IMG/VR virus record: IMGVR_UViG_3300001686_000011
Coordinates: 1 to 41,812 of that record
DNA length: 41,812 bases
Reading direction: 5' to 3' (one strand)
DNA from: a virus
The notes under the pieces were generated by a model. It worked only from the letters and a program-made list of their open reading frames with translations. It was not told the origin of the DNA and searched no databases. How positions within the stretch are numbered: the stretch's first letter is position 1; each line of letters starts with the position of its first letter. The translations under genes were made by a program, and so were the position numbers. Positions 1 to 9,094 of this stretch are shown here, one piece after another.

Positions 1-29
1 GCTCGTTACGCGGGCCGGCCAGCGTCCGA

Positions 30-1817
30 TCAGTCGCTCGCGGACCCGCCGGCGGCGACGGTGCCGGCCAGCGTCTCGGTGGAGACGGTGGCGGCGCTCG
101 CGCCGGTCGGCTGAAGGGCCATGGCAACGTGCAGGGACTCGATACCGCGGAAGGCGGTGGCCTCGAAGCCCTCTGAGAAGGTCTGGTACTTGTTCTCCCC
201 CACCAGCGTGGAGTCCCGGATCACGCCCAGGTCGAGAGTTCCGCCGTCCATGAGCAGCCAGTCGCCCTCGGCGAACAGCAGCGTCGAGACGACGTCGGGG
301 AAGCCGGGGATGACCTGGCCGGCCACGACCGGGCTGTACGCCTGCGTCGGGATCGTCAGGGTCGGCGTGGTGGTGATGTCGGCCGGGTCGATGCCGTCCA
401 TGTGCCAGGTGGCGGCCACGTTGCGGGCCGAGAACCACTCCTGGATCTGCGCGTCGCTGATGGCGAACACGCCGAGGCCGTCGCCGACCATCTGCCGCGT
501 CAGGTCCACGCGGATCATGTCCTTCAGCCACGCGGGCGCGATGAACCGCAGGTTGCGGTTGTCTCGCAGCCGGTGCACGTTGCGGTAGTAGGCAACCATG
601 TGGTCGATCGTCGCCAGGGCGTCGCGGACCGCGCCGAGCAGCTGCTTGGACTGCACGGTGGTCGAGCCCACGGTGAGCTGGCGAATCAGCTCGTTCTCCG
701 CCTTGCGGGCGTACGCGATGTTCTGCGCCTTGACGATCGAGTCGGCCCACTCGGGGTCGAACCGCGCCGACATGTTCGAGATGGTCAGGCACTGGTAGAT
801 GGCCTGCACCTCGGCTTCGACCACGCCCGGGCAATCGATCTCCACGCACGCCTTCGGCACGATCGGGCTGGCCGTGTCGTTGGCGGTGGTCCAGATGCCG
901 ATACCGCCGGTCTGGGCAACGCCGGACACGGCCGGCCGGTAGGTGATGCCGCCGCGGTCGGCGGTGACGCGGTTGAGCGCGTCACGCACGGGCCGGTCGG
1001 TGTCGCCGATCACCGGGATGTCGTACAGCACCTGGAGAGGGGCGCAGAAGCCGCCGGCCGCCGTCAGGCTGTTGCCGGTCGCGGCCTGCTCGCTCAGCTG
1101 CTCCAGCTTGAGCTTGTTGTCGAACGGGTCCGCCGACTTCGAGAACACGCGCGACTCCGGGAAGTCAGTGCGCATGCGCAGCACATCGGTGCGCCCGCTC
1201 AGCCCGGTCCGCAGGGAGCCGACACGCCGGATCGCCTCGGCGAAGGCGTCCGCGACGCCACGCCGGTCCAGCTCGTTGCCGTTCTCCGTGTTCGGGCCGG
1301 ACAGCGCCATGAACCGCACACGGGCGACATCGGCCCCGACGGTCGGGCGCAGACCACTTTGCCGGCCACCCAGCCGCCGGCCCCCGGCCTGCACACCGTC
1401 CTGGCTCTCGCCGGCCGGGTCCTCGGTGGTCGTCTCCGCCTTGTCGGTCGAGCCGTCGTCGTCGGCCGCTGCCTGCGCGGCCGCCTGCGACTGGTTCGCG
1501 GGGTGGATCTCGTTGCCCGCCGGGTCGGTGCCCATGCTGGACAGCTCGGCCAGGGCCGCCTTGCCGGCCTCCGCGAGCGCGGCATGCGCGGCCTCGGCGG
1601 ACTTCACCTCGCGCAGCGCGACAGCCAGAGCCTGCACGGTCGGCACGTCGTCGAGCGCCAGTTCGCCGGCCTTGTCGCTGTACGGCGCGGCAGCCGCCAG
1701 GGCTGCGGCCTTGAACTCGGCCAGCTGCGCCGGGGTCTTGCCCGCAATCGCTGCCTTCGCTTCGGCCAGCTGGTCGCCGCCGGCAGCGATGGCGGCGAGA
1801 ATCTGCGTCACGTCCAT
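30..1817 (-). CDS. Major capsid protein with long N-terminal scaffold-like region
   Basis: This 595-aa protein is probably the HK97-fold capsid subunit. Residues 1-110 are Ala/Glu/Lys-rich and helical, and residues 110-170 are a low-complexity linker rich in Asp, Thr and Gly, as expected of a scaffolding or delta domain removed by the protease encoded upstream. From about residue 210 the chain looks like capsid: Gly- and Pro-rich strands, a DLTRQMVGDGLGVF stretch, and a late segment (GDWLLMDGGTLDLGVIRDS) typical of actinophage capsid proteins. The ATG follows a GGAAGGGAAAG ribosome site. It is the last structural gene before the window edge. The capsid call rests on position after portal and protease plus residue pattern; the cleavage site is not identified. 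Confidence 0.85.
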   Translation of the reverse strand: MDVTQILAAIAAGGDQLAEAKAAIAGKTPAQLAEFKAAALAAAAPYSDKAGELALDDVPTVQALAVALREVKSAEAAHAALAEAGKAALAELSSMGTDPAGNEIHPANQSQAAAQAAADDDGSTDKAETTTEDPAGESQDGVQAGGRRLGGRQSGLRPTVGADVARVRFMALSGPNTENGNELDRRGVADAFAEAIRRVGSLRTGLSGRTDVLRMRTDFPESRVFSKSADPFDNKLKLEQLSEQAATGNSLTAAGGFCAPLQVLYDIPVIGDTDRPVRDALNRVTADRGGITYRPAVSGVAQTGGIGIWTTANDTASPIVPKACVEIDCPGVVEAEVQAIYQCLTISNMSARFDPEWADSIVKAQNIAYARKAENELIRQLTVGSTTVQSKQLLGAVRDALATIDHMVAYYRNVHRLRDNRNLRFIAPAWLKDMIRVDLTRQMVGDGLGVFAISDAQIQEWFSARNVAATWHMDGIDPADITTTPTLTIPTQAYSPVVAGQVIPGFPDVVSTLLFAEGDWLLMDGGTLDLGVIRDSTLVGENKYQTFSEGFEATAFRGIESLHVAMALQPTGASAATVSTETLAGTVAAGGSASD

Positions 1818-1939
1818 GACGTCTTTCCCTTCCGCTCAAAGTTCCGATACGCGGGGCAGCTGGCTATGCCTGCGTCCGGCATTCGGCTAGGCCGACCGGA
1901 TCGGTACCCGTTGTTGAGCGAAAGGGTAGTGCCGGGGGG

Positions 1940-1945
1940 TGTCAA
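1940..1945 (-). promoter_or_regulatory. Copy of the TTGACACCC motif without a clear -10
   Basis: On the minus strand this reads TATTGACACCCCCC, matching the promoter family found across the small-gene region. The hexamer 17 bp downstream is TTCGCT, not TANNNT. It lies between a small gene and the capsid gene, so it could be a weak promoter, or an operator or stoperator-like site. Confidence 0.4.
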
Positions 1946-1958
1946 TACCCGCCGTGAA

Positions 1959-2405
1959 TCAATTCGTGGGGGTCACCGGGCTAGCGGCGGGGCTCGGCGT
2001 GGGGTAGCCGGGCGGCATCTCGGGCGTCACCATGGGCGGCGCGGTGTCCACGGTGGTGGTCGGGTTGGGGTCGACCGGCATCACTGCGTGCATCTCGCCG
2101 GATGGGCCCTGGGGTGCGGGGGGCGGGCCGGCGATGATCGTCACGGGGTGCTCGGGGTCGCTGTTGTCGATGGTGACGACAGAGGCGTTCGAGGGCGGGG
2201 TGCTCACGGGGGGCTGCTCCGTCGTGGTGGTCGGGGCGGGCGTGTCGGTCGTGGTGTCGAGCACCTGGACGACGGCGGCCGGCGTGCTGTGGTGCACGGC
2301 GGGCTCGGCCGGCCCGCTGGTGATCATGATACCGGTGGCGATGCCGAGCACCGCGGCGGTGGCAACGCCGAGGCTGGTTCCGGCGGCTAGCTTGATCTTG
2401 TTCAC
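1959..2405 (-). CDS. Secreted or membrane-anchored Pro/Thr-rich protein
   Basis: This 148-aa protein starts at GTG after an AAAGGGAAG site. Residues 1-32 hold two lysines followed by an Ala/Gly/Ile-rich hydrophobic stretch, consistent with a signal-anchor. The rest is low-complexity Pro, Thr, Ser and Val with runs such as TTTTEQPP, and no recognisable enzyme domain. It lies between capsid genes and may be a membrane-tethered or surface-exposed accessory protein. Function is unknown. Confidence 0.7.
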   Translation of the reverse strand: MNKIKLAAGTSLGVATAAVLGIATGIMITSGPAEPAVHHSTPAAVVQVLDTTTDTPAPTTTTEQPPVSTPPSNASVVTIDNSDPEHPVTIIAGPPPAPQGPSGEMHAVMPVDPNPTTTVDTAPPMVTPEMPPGYPTPSPAASPVTPTN

Positions 2406-2415
2406 TGCTTCCCTT

Positions 2416-2709
2416 TCATGATCGGCGGTGCGATCCGCCGCGCTTGACGCACACTTCCACGTGCACGGTGTACAGCTTGATTCCCGCGAGCTGCATGGCC
2501 GCCCGCTTCGACTTCTCGGCCACGACGTTGCCCGCGTACCCGTTGGACGTCGAGGTGACCGCCACGGTTCCCTGAACGTCCGGCAGGGGGTCCACGTACT
2601 CGATCTTCGGCTGCCCCTTGCTCACCTTCGTTGTGGTGACGTCGCACAGCTCAGCGTGGCACACCTGACACGTGCGGCCAGGCGTCGGCGTGAGTGGTCC
2701 GGATTCCAT
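2416..2709 (-). CDS. Small protein with Cys pairs, hypothetical
   Basis: This 97-aa ORF begins at ATG behind a GGAAGG site. An N-terminal CQVCHAELC cluster resembles half a zinc ribbon, and a second Cys lies near the C-terminus (VEVCVKRG). The middle is beta-strand-like (VQGTVAVTSTSNGYAGNVV). It ends 10 bases before the next gene. Zinc binding is inferred from Cys spacing only. Confidence 0.65.
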   Translation of the reverse strand: MESGPLTPTPGRTCQVCHAELCDVTTTKVSKGQPKIEYVDPLPDVQGTVAVTSTSNGYAGNVVAEKSKRAAMQLAGIKLYTVHVEVCVKRGGSHRRS

Positions 2710-2710
2710 G

Positions 2711-2764
2711 TCACTCGCCTTCCTTCGGCCAGTTCTCGATCTTGAACCTGCCGATCATGGTCAC
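2711..2764 (-). CDS. Possible 17-residue coupling ORF
   Basis: A GTG codon overlaps the stop of the upstream gene (GTGA) and opens a 17-codon frame (MIGRFKIENWPKEGE after the first two codons). Its last codons supply the GGAAGG ribosome site of the next gene. It may be a translational coupler or chance. Confidence 0.25.
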   Translation of the reverse strand: MTMIGRFKIENWPKEGE

Positions 2765-3057
2765 TGTCCCCGCGGTGAGATCTCGATACGACCGAACTCG
2801 GGGATCAGAGTGAGGCGACACACCCACGGCATGATCTTGCACAACTTCGTGAACCAGGTCTCGGCCTCGGCGAACCGGCCCACCGGCAGGGCGACGACGA
2901 CGCGTTCGAGGTGGCGGCCGGTGGACACGGACTTGACGCAGAAGGTGAACTCGGGCGGGCGCACGCCGGTGTCCATGAGCAGCAGGCGGACGCGCTGCGC
3001 TGCGGTGGCTGGCGTCTTCGGCATGGCCCGACCGCTGGTGGTGGTGTAGGTCTGCAT
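2761..3057 (-). CDS. Hypothetical protein, probably leaderless
   Basis: This 98-aa basic protein begins MQTYTTTSGRAMPKT. I do not recognise a domain; it alternates short strands and helices, with two isolated Cys. The ATG lies only 7 bases after a clean -10 (TACCGT) of the family promoter, so the transcript is likely leaderless. A longer frame reaches 3114 but would run back through the promoter, so 3057 is preferred. Confidence 0.65.
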   Translation of the reverse strand: MQTYTTTSGRAMPKTPATAAQRVRLLLMDTGVRPPEFTFCVKSVSTGRHLERVVVALPVGRFAEAETWFTKLCKIMPWVCRLTLIPEFGRIEISPRGQ

Positions 3058-3064
3058 GGCACTG

Positions 3065-3093
3065 ACGGTACGCCCGGCCGTGTTGGGTGTCAA
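3065..3093 (-). promoter_or_regulatory. Family promoter TTGACA-17-TACCGT
   Basis: TTGACA at 3088-3093 and TACCGT at 3065-3070 on the minus strand are 17 bp apart. The -35 is embedded in GTGTTGACACCCA, shared with the other copies. It drives the 3057 gene. Confidence 0.75.
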
Positions 3094-3165
3094 CACTAGA
3101 CCCCGCGACAACACTCCTGACGGGCTCGGGTAAGATCAGCCACGCTTGGCGGAGCAGCGGGGAAA

Positions 3166-3209
3166 CGCGAAGGCCCCTACGTGATCGGGGAAACGTAGGG
3201 GCCTTCGCG
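3166..3209 (-). terminator. Strong 16-bp hairpin terminator
   Basis: Perfect inverted arms 3166-3181 and 3194-3209 (CGCGAAGGCCCCTACG) enclose a 12-nt loop. On the minus strand the stem is followed by TTTCCCC. It sits between the end of the 3428 gene and the next family promoter, so it separates two transcription units. Confidence 0.7.
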
Positions 3210-3227
3210 CGCCGACACGGTAACAGA

Positions 3228-3428
3228 TCAGTCCTCTGAAGCCGCCTTCTCTGCCCGCGTCCCCTGCCACGCGCCGACGTGCAGCCAGGCATTCGCGTAC
3301 AGCGAGCACAGGGCGACCCACAGCACGGAGTCCTTCCACCACAGCGCCGTCGGCACCGCCAGCAGCGCCCACACGGCGGCCAGGCCGAGGTGCATGCCGC
3401 CCAGCCGCCGTGCCGCGCGCTTCGACAT
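3228..3428 (-). CDS. Small membrane protein
   Basis: This 66-aa protein has two predicted TM segments at about residues 12-30 (LGLAAVWALLAVPTALWW) and 35-52 (VLWVALCSLYANAWLHV), with a basic N-terminus and an acidic tail. Its start overlaps the upstream stop (TGATG). A holin or other membrane role is possible but unsupported. Confidence 0.65.
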   Translation of the reverse strand: MSKRAARRLGGMHLGLAAVWALLAVPTALWWKDSVLWVALCSLYANAWLHVGAWQGTRAEKAASED

Positions 3429-3646
3429 CAGTCCTCGGACGGCTCGAACGTGAGCGTGTACTTGCCGCCTTCGGTGAACCGCTCGGCCACGTCGCCCTTG
3501 ACGGTCATGCTCACCGACAGCGCGGGGGTGGCCTCAGACCATTCGGCATTGCGACCGTCCTGATAGTCCGGGCTGAACGAAAGGCTTACCTGTCCGTTGC
3601 CGGCATCGGCTTTCCGGTCCAACTTCACCTTGGCCGTGACAGCCAT
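3428..3646 (-). CDS. Hypothetical beta-rich structural-region protein
   Basis: This 72-aa ORF (MAVTAKVKLDRKADAG...) shows alternating polar and hydrophobic residues suggesting a small beta domain, ending KYTLTFEPSED. Position right after the capsid protease suggests a head accessory or decoration protein; this is inference from order only. The ATG at 3646 is chosen because the upstream extension overlaps the protease gene. Confidence 0.65.
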   Translation of the reverse strand: MAVTAKVKLDRKADAGNGQVSLSFSPDYQDGRNAEWSEATPALSVSMTVKGDVAERFTEGGKYTLTFEPSED

Positions 3647-3662
3647 ATCTATCACCCATTTC

Positions 3663-6350
3663 TTAATCGGCGTGGCTCTTCGCCTTCTTGGCTTCCCAGT
3701 CCGCGACCGCGGCACACGCCTCGGCCTTCGAACCGGGATTGACCTGCTGGGAGCCCGGGAAATTCAGATCACCCGTGGAGCACATCTTCTTTGCCGCGTT
3801 GACCGCCGTGGCGATCGCCCGCGACTGGTCCATTCCCTTTTCCACCAGGTGCTTTGTGATCCGCTTGATATAAGACGGTAGGCCGCCGGCCTTCTGCACC
3901 CAGTTGGCCAGCTGCTCGGCCTCGACCAGCTCGGTCAACCCCACCATGAGCTGCATAGCGGGCGACGCCAGGTCATCCACCTCGGTCAGCTCGGCCAGCT
4001 CAGCCAGCGCGGCCGCCCCCTGCGCCCGCAGTGCCGCGCGCTCTTCCTGCTTGCGCACCACCGCGTCAGCCAGCGCTTCCATGTCGACCGTGACCGGCTG
4101 CATCACCGGCACCTGCTCCAGCCGCCCACCGGCCACCAGCGCCAGCGGCACACCGGACGCGACGCGGGCGCGCGGCACCGGGAAGCCCGGCGTGTTCACC
4201 GACAGCACCGCCACCAACTCCAGCGACCCGCCGATGTTGCGCCAGTCGCCCGACGGCGGGGCCGCCCGGAACGCGTGCCGCTCGCTGGCCGTGAGGGTGT
4301 CGCGCACCGAGCCCGACACCCAGATGCCGTGCGCGTCTTCGCCGCACACCACGTCAGCACCGACCATGCCGGTGTCGTCGTAGTGTCGGATCGTCGCCAG
4401 CGGCGCGAGCTTGCCGCCCGCGTGGCCGGTGCCGAACGTCAGGTGACCCACCGACAGCGGGCCGGCCGACGTCAGCACCTCGCCCGTGTGGAAGTAGGCG
4501 TACTGGCTGGCCGACCGCGGCGGCGTGACGCACTGGCCGCCGAAGCCGATGTGGCACGTGCCCCATGTCGCGATGTGGCCGAAGACCCGCCCGTCCGCGG
4601 TGAACGTGAGCGGCGTCGGCTTCGACAGCACGGGCGGCTCGAAGTGCTCGGCCGGCAGCACGCGCTGCGCGCTCGCGACCATGGCCGGCTTACCGCCGTT
4701 GAGCGGGTAGTCGACGGTGTGCTGCGGGGTGGCGACACGCACCTTGCTGAACTTGACCGGCCCCGGGTGGTTGAGCTTGGGCAGTACCTTCGCCGCGTCC
4801 GGCGACTGCTTGGCCGTGACGTGCGGTATGAACGGCTTGCGCTGCTCGGGCAGCTGCCGGCTACCGCCGAGGTGGCCGGCGACGTGCTGCTGCACCTTGT
4901 CGGCGAAGTCGTTCACGTCCTGCGAGTCGCCGAGCAGGTGCACGGCGGCCGGCGTCTGCTTGCCGGTCTTGCCGCCGCCCGGGTTGAACAGCGACGGGCC
5001 GAGCACGTGCGCCTTGATCGGGCCGCCGTGCTTCTGTGGCGGCTTGGGGCGCGGCTGCGGGATCACCGGCGTGGTGGCGAACGGGCTGCCCTCGGCGATG
5101 TCCTCGGCGTCGGGCTTGCCATCCTCGGGCGGCTCGGCGACATCCTCGGGGTCCATGTCGTCGTCCGGCACGGTGCCGTCGTCCGGGCCGGCGTTGTGCG
5201 CGGCGATGGCGTCGTTCACGCCCGCGTGCACGTCGGCGACCTGCTGCGGCGTCCACTCGTTCAGGTCGTCGCCCAGATACATCAGGGTGCAGTGCATCTC
5301 TTCGGCCGGGTCGCCGCCGGGCACGGTGAACGCGTCCGGGTTGTCGGGGAGCAGCGCGACCATGCCCGAGGTCGGATACTGGTCGCCGGCCGCCCGCAGA
5401 CCCCGCTCCCACGGGGCCACGTCGCCGATGCGCCGGCACAGCGCGGCGGCGGCGGTACGCAGCGCGGCGATGTCGGCTGGCGACCACGCCTTGACTAGCG
5501 TGCGGCCGATCTCCGTCTCGCCGGCCAGTGTGGCGGTCACCGCGCGCACGGCGGCCGGCACGATCGTCAGCTTGCCGCCGTCGATGTTGGCCACCTGCAT
5601 GGCCAGGTTGCTGCCGTCGCGGTGCAGGAAGGTCGTCGGCACATCGCTGGGACGCAGCACCTCGCCAGTCGGCGCGACGCTGGCCGTGACGAACTCGGCC
5701 GGCATGGCCAGCTCGATGCCTGGCTTGCCGGCCAGGCACGGCGAGCAGGCGTCGCCGAGGTCGGCGGACCGCCACATCGGCGTGGCCGCGGCCGCCAGGG
5801 CCTGCGCGTTCGGCTCGATGGTCTGGCCGTCGAGCACTACGTAGGCGTCGGGGAACGCTGGCAGGCCCACGAGCGTGGAAGCGCCGATCACCCCCGACAC
5901 CATGTTGACCTGCTCGCGGCCGTCGTCGGCCATCTCCACCTCGGCGTCGACCGCGGACAAGTCCACGCTGTTGCCGGACAGCGCCCCGTCCTTGACCATG
6001 CGATACGCGGGCACGTCGGTATACATCCACCCCTTGCCGGACCAGACGAAGGTGCCGTCCGGGAAAGGGTGGCCGGTGGACTTGCTGACCACCTCGGGCC
6101 CGGGGGTGCGGGTGAGCTCGGTGAGCGCGCCGACCACGTCCGCGTTGTCGTGCCCCTGTCCGCCGTCGGGCGTGCGCGTCTGCGCGTAGAGGGTGAGCGG
6201 CACGGCCCGGTGGGTGAGCGCGCCGGGCTCGATGTAGCGCCCGTCCGCAGTGGGCATGCCTTCGATGGCCAGCACGGGGAAGCTGATGGGTGCTGCATTC
6301 TCTGGGGTGGCCGGCATGGTCTCGGCCGGGTCGATCACTGACGCGGTCAC
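3663..6350 (-). CDS. Capsid maturation protease with 2H-phosphoesterase-like insertion
   Basis: This 895-aa protein probably processes the prohead. Residues 20-180 resemble prohead protease (FPVLAIEGMPTADGR..., GALSGNSVDLS). Residues 590-735 carry a segment I associate with actinophage capsid proteases (WGTCHIGFGGQCVTPPRSAS, GDWRNIGGSLELVAVLSVNT). Between them lie HCTL at 353-356 in EMHCTLMYLGD and HVT at 510-512 in FIPHVTAK, the two H-x-T motifs of 2H phosphoesterases, separated by an acidic Pro-rich linker (about 388-440). Residues 755-800 look coiled-coil. The gene overlaps portal by 4 bases. Protease assignment is from context and pattern; the 2H call rests on two motifs and is less sure. 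Confidence 0.75.
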   Translation of the reverse strand: MTASVIDPAETMPATPENAAPISFPVLAIEGMPTADGRYIEPGALTHRAVPLTLYAQTRTPDGGQGHDNADVVGALTELTRTPGPEVVSKSTGHPFPDGTFVWSGKGWMYTDVPAYRMVKDGALSGNSVDLSAVDAEVEMADDGREQVNMVSGVIGASTLVGLPAFPDAYVVLDGQTIEPNAQALAAAATPMWRSADLGDACSPCLAGKPGIELAMPAEFVTASVAPTGEVLRPSDVPTTFLHRDGSNLAMQVANIDGGKLTIVPAAVRAVTATLAGETEIGRTLVKAWSPADIAALRTAAAALCRRIGDVAPWERGLRAAGDQYPTSGMVALLPDNPDAFTVPGGDPAEEMHCTLMYLGDDLNEWTPQQVADVHAGVNDAIAAHNAGPDDGTVPDDDMDPEDVAEPPEDGKPDAEDIAEGSPFATTPVIPQPRPKPPQKHGGPIKAHVLGPSLFNPGGGKTGKQTPAAVHLLGDSQDVNDFADKVQQHVAGHLGGSRQLPEQRKPFIPHVTAKQSPDAAKVLPKLNHPGPVKFSKVRVATPQHTVDYPLNGGKPAMVASAQRVLPAEHFEPPVLSKPTPLTFTADGRVFGHIATWGTCHIGFGGQCVTPPRSASQYAYFHTGEVLTSAGPLSVGHLTFGTGHAGGKLAPLATIRHYDDTGMVGADVVCGEDAHGIWVSGSVRDTLTASERHAFRAAPPSGDWRNIGGSLELVAVLSVNTPGFPVPRARVASGVPLALVAGGRLEQVPVMQPVTVDMEALADAVVRKQEERAALRAQGAAALAELAELTEVDDLASPAMQLMVGLTELVEAEQLANWVQKAGGLPSYIKRITKHLVEKGMDQSRAIATAVNAAKKMCSTGDLNFPGSQQVNPGSKAEACAAVADWEAKKAKSHAD

Positions 6351-9094
6351 GATGCCGCCTTTCCGCCGGAAATGAAGCGTGCCTGCAATTTCTGAATTCG
6401 GGCGTGCTGGTCGCGCAATTGCTGCGCATTTGTATTCTTGCGGCCTGCCTGGTCATCCATCTTCGCGAGCATGATGATGTTCGACATATCAACCGAAGGT
6501 GTGGATAGACGTTCGGCCACCTGCTTGCCGTATTTCGGAATGGCATAGGCCGGCACGTAATCGCACATGCAGCCCTTGTGATCACCCGGATACATGTGAT
6601 CTCCGAGCCATTCATAGCCGGCCGGCGGATCCAACTGCTGGTCGGACCAGTCAGCGAATCGAGCCCCCTCGATATCCAGGTGCGGCAGGAAGTTGTCCGG
6701 CGTGAGCGTCACGCCGTACACCCACAGGTAGCCGACACCCACCGCGCCCTTCTCCGCAAGGGCGTGCTGCACCGTCGAGCCCGTAGCCAGGCCGGCGGCC
6801 GGCGCAGCCGAGCGCCCCCCCTTGTCGACGTGCCCCGCGCCTTCGCCAGTGCCGCCGATGTCCGCGAGCACCGAGCGCACCATGCCCGGCGGCACGCGCG
6901 TGGCCGCCACTTCGCCGCGCGTCGGCGGCTCGTGCTCGCCGTGCAGCACCGCATCCGCCAGCGTCTCAAGCTCGCTGTTCAGCCGGTGCCAGCCGTCGTT
7001 GACGCGGGAGGTCATCTCCTGCCGCACCCGATCGTGCAGACGGTGCGCCTCATCGCTGCCAGCCGGCAGGCGCAGCATGCGGACCAGCTTCGCCGCGATC
7101 TGCCCGATAGCCGCCGTCGTCCACACGGCGAACTTCGCACCCAGGGCCGCGAACGCGCCCGCCACCAGGAAGTCCGTGGTGGCCCCGGCCGTGATCGCGC
7201 GCTGGCGGCCGATGAACGAACCCCACTCGGCGAAGTCCCGCTCACGCAACCCCGCCGACACCTCGGGGTCGCCCGAGAACTTCGAGCGCAGCTTGCTCGC
7301 ACCGCGGCGCACCACGTCGTCCAGCATGATGCCGGCGGCGGTAGTGACGCGCTCCCGCAGTGCCTGTTCGATGCGCACGACGTCGCGCATGTCGTCGAAC
7401 ACCAGCTCGTAGTCCGGGTCCACCTCGGCGATCGAGGCGACCATGCTCAGCTTGGCCGTGAGCCGCTCAAGCATGTCGCGCCCGGACGAAGCAAGGCCAG
7501 CCGGTGTCGCCGGCGGGCCCGCGGGCAGCGCCGGCTGAGAGGCAGGCTCCGTGACCTCGATGCCTGCGCCCGCGTTCGGTGCGCCGCCCTTGTCGCCGAC
7601 CGACACCGTCTCGCGCGTCGGCAGGACCACCGGCTTGTCAGGCTCCAGCAGGCGCTGAATCAGCTGGCTCGCAGTGAGCGTGTCGAAGCCGCTGCGGAAC
7701 AGCATCATGCGCAGCAGCTCTTCATCCGCCGGCTTGTCGCCCTCGTTGAAGCCGAGGGCCTGCAAGAGCGCGTCGAAGCCGATGCCGCCGACAGCGAACG
7801 CGTCGAGGGCATCCTGCCGCCGGTTGGTGTTCTCCGTGATCGAGCCAGCGTCGTACCAGATCCGAATCCGCTTGACCTGCTTCGGGTCCCAGCCGTCCTC
7901 AATCAGGTTGTACCGCAGGTAGGCGACGGTGAGCGAGTCGGCCATGCGGCGCACGCCAGGCTCGAAGTGGTAGCGGAAGGTGCTGGCGTCGATCTGCCAG
8001 GCCGACCAGTGGTTGGAGTCGCCTAGACCGGCCACGACCTCGGGCGGCAGGTCGATGCCGCGCCCCATGCGACGCAGAAAGCCTTCCAGCTTCGCGGCCA
8101 GCTCCGGTGACGTCTCGCGCGCCAGCGAGAGGTGCGTAACAGCTTTGATGTCTTCGGCGTCGCCGACCAGCACCATGGGCACCACACCGCCCGCGTCACC
8201 TTCGTTGGTGATGGGCGCGAGCATGCCAGCCGTCAGCTCACCGAGGAACTGATCGGATCCGGCCGCCACCTGATCCGACTCGTCATTGGTGTTGCGCATC
8301 AGCGCCATGGTGGCCGGCATCATCAGCAGGCCGTTGGCCGCGATACGGGACCGCGCGGCAGCACGGATCTCCCGGCCAGTGAGCACGATGTCCTCGAACA
8401 CGTCCAGGGCCGCCTGACAGGGCGAGTCAGCGAGGATGCCGCGCCGCGGGTGCGGCACCCATAGCCGGTACAGTTCTTCGTCATCCCAGTTGATGTCGCG
8501 GCGCTGGCCGGGGTTGTCGTCGTCTTCGATCTGGCAGGTTCGGCCGTCCTGGCCGGGCCACACTTCGTCGACAGAGCGGATGCGCCACAGTTCGTCGCCT
8601 GTGTCCGGGTCGCGCATGCCGTGTAGCCAGCATTCGCCGGCCACGTCGAAGTTCTCTGACCAGGCACCGAGGAATGTGAAGCCGTCGTCGAGCGGTAGGC
8701 GGTCCAGCATCTCCTGCGCGGCGTCGGCCAGACCGGGCGGCAGATCGATCTGCCTGGCCTTGGCCGGGTCGTCGCCGTGCAGCAGCGACAGCGGGATGGG
8801 CTCGTCGTCGTCGTCGATGATCAACGCGGGGTACAGCCGCACCCGTGACAGAGCGTTAGCGCGGAACCCCGTGGCGAAGCGCAGCTCAGGAATCGAGTCG
8901 CGATACCGCCACGCGTAGCCCTGCCACTGCTGGCGGGCCTGCGCCACGGCGCGCAGCTGGCTACCGCCGTTGAGACCCTGCTCGGCGGGCTTGATCCGCA
9001 TGCCGGCCGCGCGCATCGACTTCACGCGCTTCGACTGGCCGGGCTCGGCCACCTCGTGCGCGCGCCAGCCCTTGACGCGCTCAAAGACGCCCAT
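6347..9094 (-). CDS. Portal protein with C-terminal MuF-like region
   Basis: This 915-aa protein forms the portal. The N-terminal 450 residues are portal-like (RYRDSIPELRFATGFRANAL, then WRIRSVDEVWPGQDGR, RLWVPHPRRG and EDIVLTGREIRAAARSRIAA). The last 150 residues contain WLGDHMYPGDHKGCMCDYVP, the Cys/His/Pro pattern of SPP1 gp7/MuF minor head proteins, so portal and minor head functions appear fused. Start 9094 follows GGGGGAG and overlaps the upstream stop (TGATG). Its 915 residues are long compared with the usual 450-550 aa, consistent with fusion. Confidence 0.85.
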   Translation of the reverse strand: MGVFERVKGWRAHEVAEPGQSKRVKSMRAAGMRIKPAEQGLNGGSQLRAVAQARQQWQGYAWRYRDSIPELRFATGFRANALSRVRLYPALIIDDDDEPIPLSLLHGDDPAKARQIDLPPGLADAAQEMLDRLPLDDGFTFLGAWSENFDVAGECWLHGMRDPDTGDELWRIRSVDEVWPGQDGRTCQIEDDDNPGQRRDINWDDEELYRLWVPHPRRGILADSPCQAALDVFEDIVLTGREIRAAARSRIAANGLLMMPATMALMRNTNDESDQVAAGSDQFLGELTAGMLAPITNEGDAGGVVPMVLVGDAEDIKAVTHLSLARETSPELAAKLEGFLRRMGRGIDLPPEVVAGLGDSNHWSAWQIDASTFRYHFEPGVRRMADSLTVAYLRYNLIEDGWDPKQVKRIRIWYDAGSITENTNRRQDALDAFAVGGIGFDALLQALGFNEGDKPADEELLRMMLFRSGFDTLTASQLIQRLLEPDKPVVLPTRETVSVGDKGGAPNAGAGIEVTEPASQPALPAGPPATPAGLASSGRDMLERLTAKLSMVASIAEVDPDYELVFDDMRDVVRIEQALRERVTTAAGIMLDDVVRRGASKLRSKFSGDPEVSAGLRERDFAEWGSFIGRQRAITAGATTDFLVAGAFAALGAKFAVWTTAAIGQIAAKLVRMLRLPAGSDEAHRLHDRVRQEMTSRVNDGWHRLNSELETLADAVLHGEHEPPTRGEVAATRVPPGMVRSVLADIGGTGEGAGHVDKGGRSAAPAAGLATGSTVQHALAEKGAVGVGYLWVYGVTLTPDNFLPHLDIEGARFADWSDQQLDPPAGYEWLGDHMYPGDHKGCMCDYVPAYAIPKYGKQVAERLSTPSVDMSNIIMLAKMDDQAGRKNTNAQQLRDQHARIQKLQARFISGGKAAS

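Noticed and set aside
402-2390. A 662-codon plus-strand frame opposite the capsid gene
   Set aside because: It is Arg/Gly/His-rich, lacks a ribosome site and mirrors GC-rich codons of the capsid gene; the minus frame has clear protein features.
4861-6615. A 584-codon minus frame overlapping the protease
   Set aside because: Arg/His-rich translation in another frame of the protease gene, starting inside portal; no motif.
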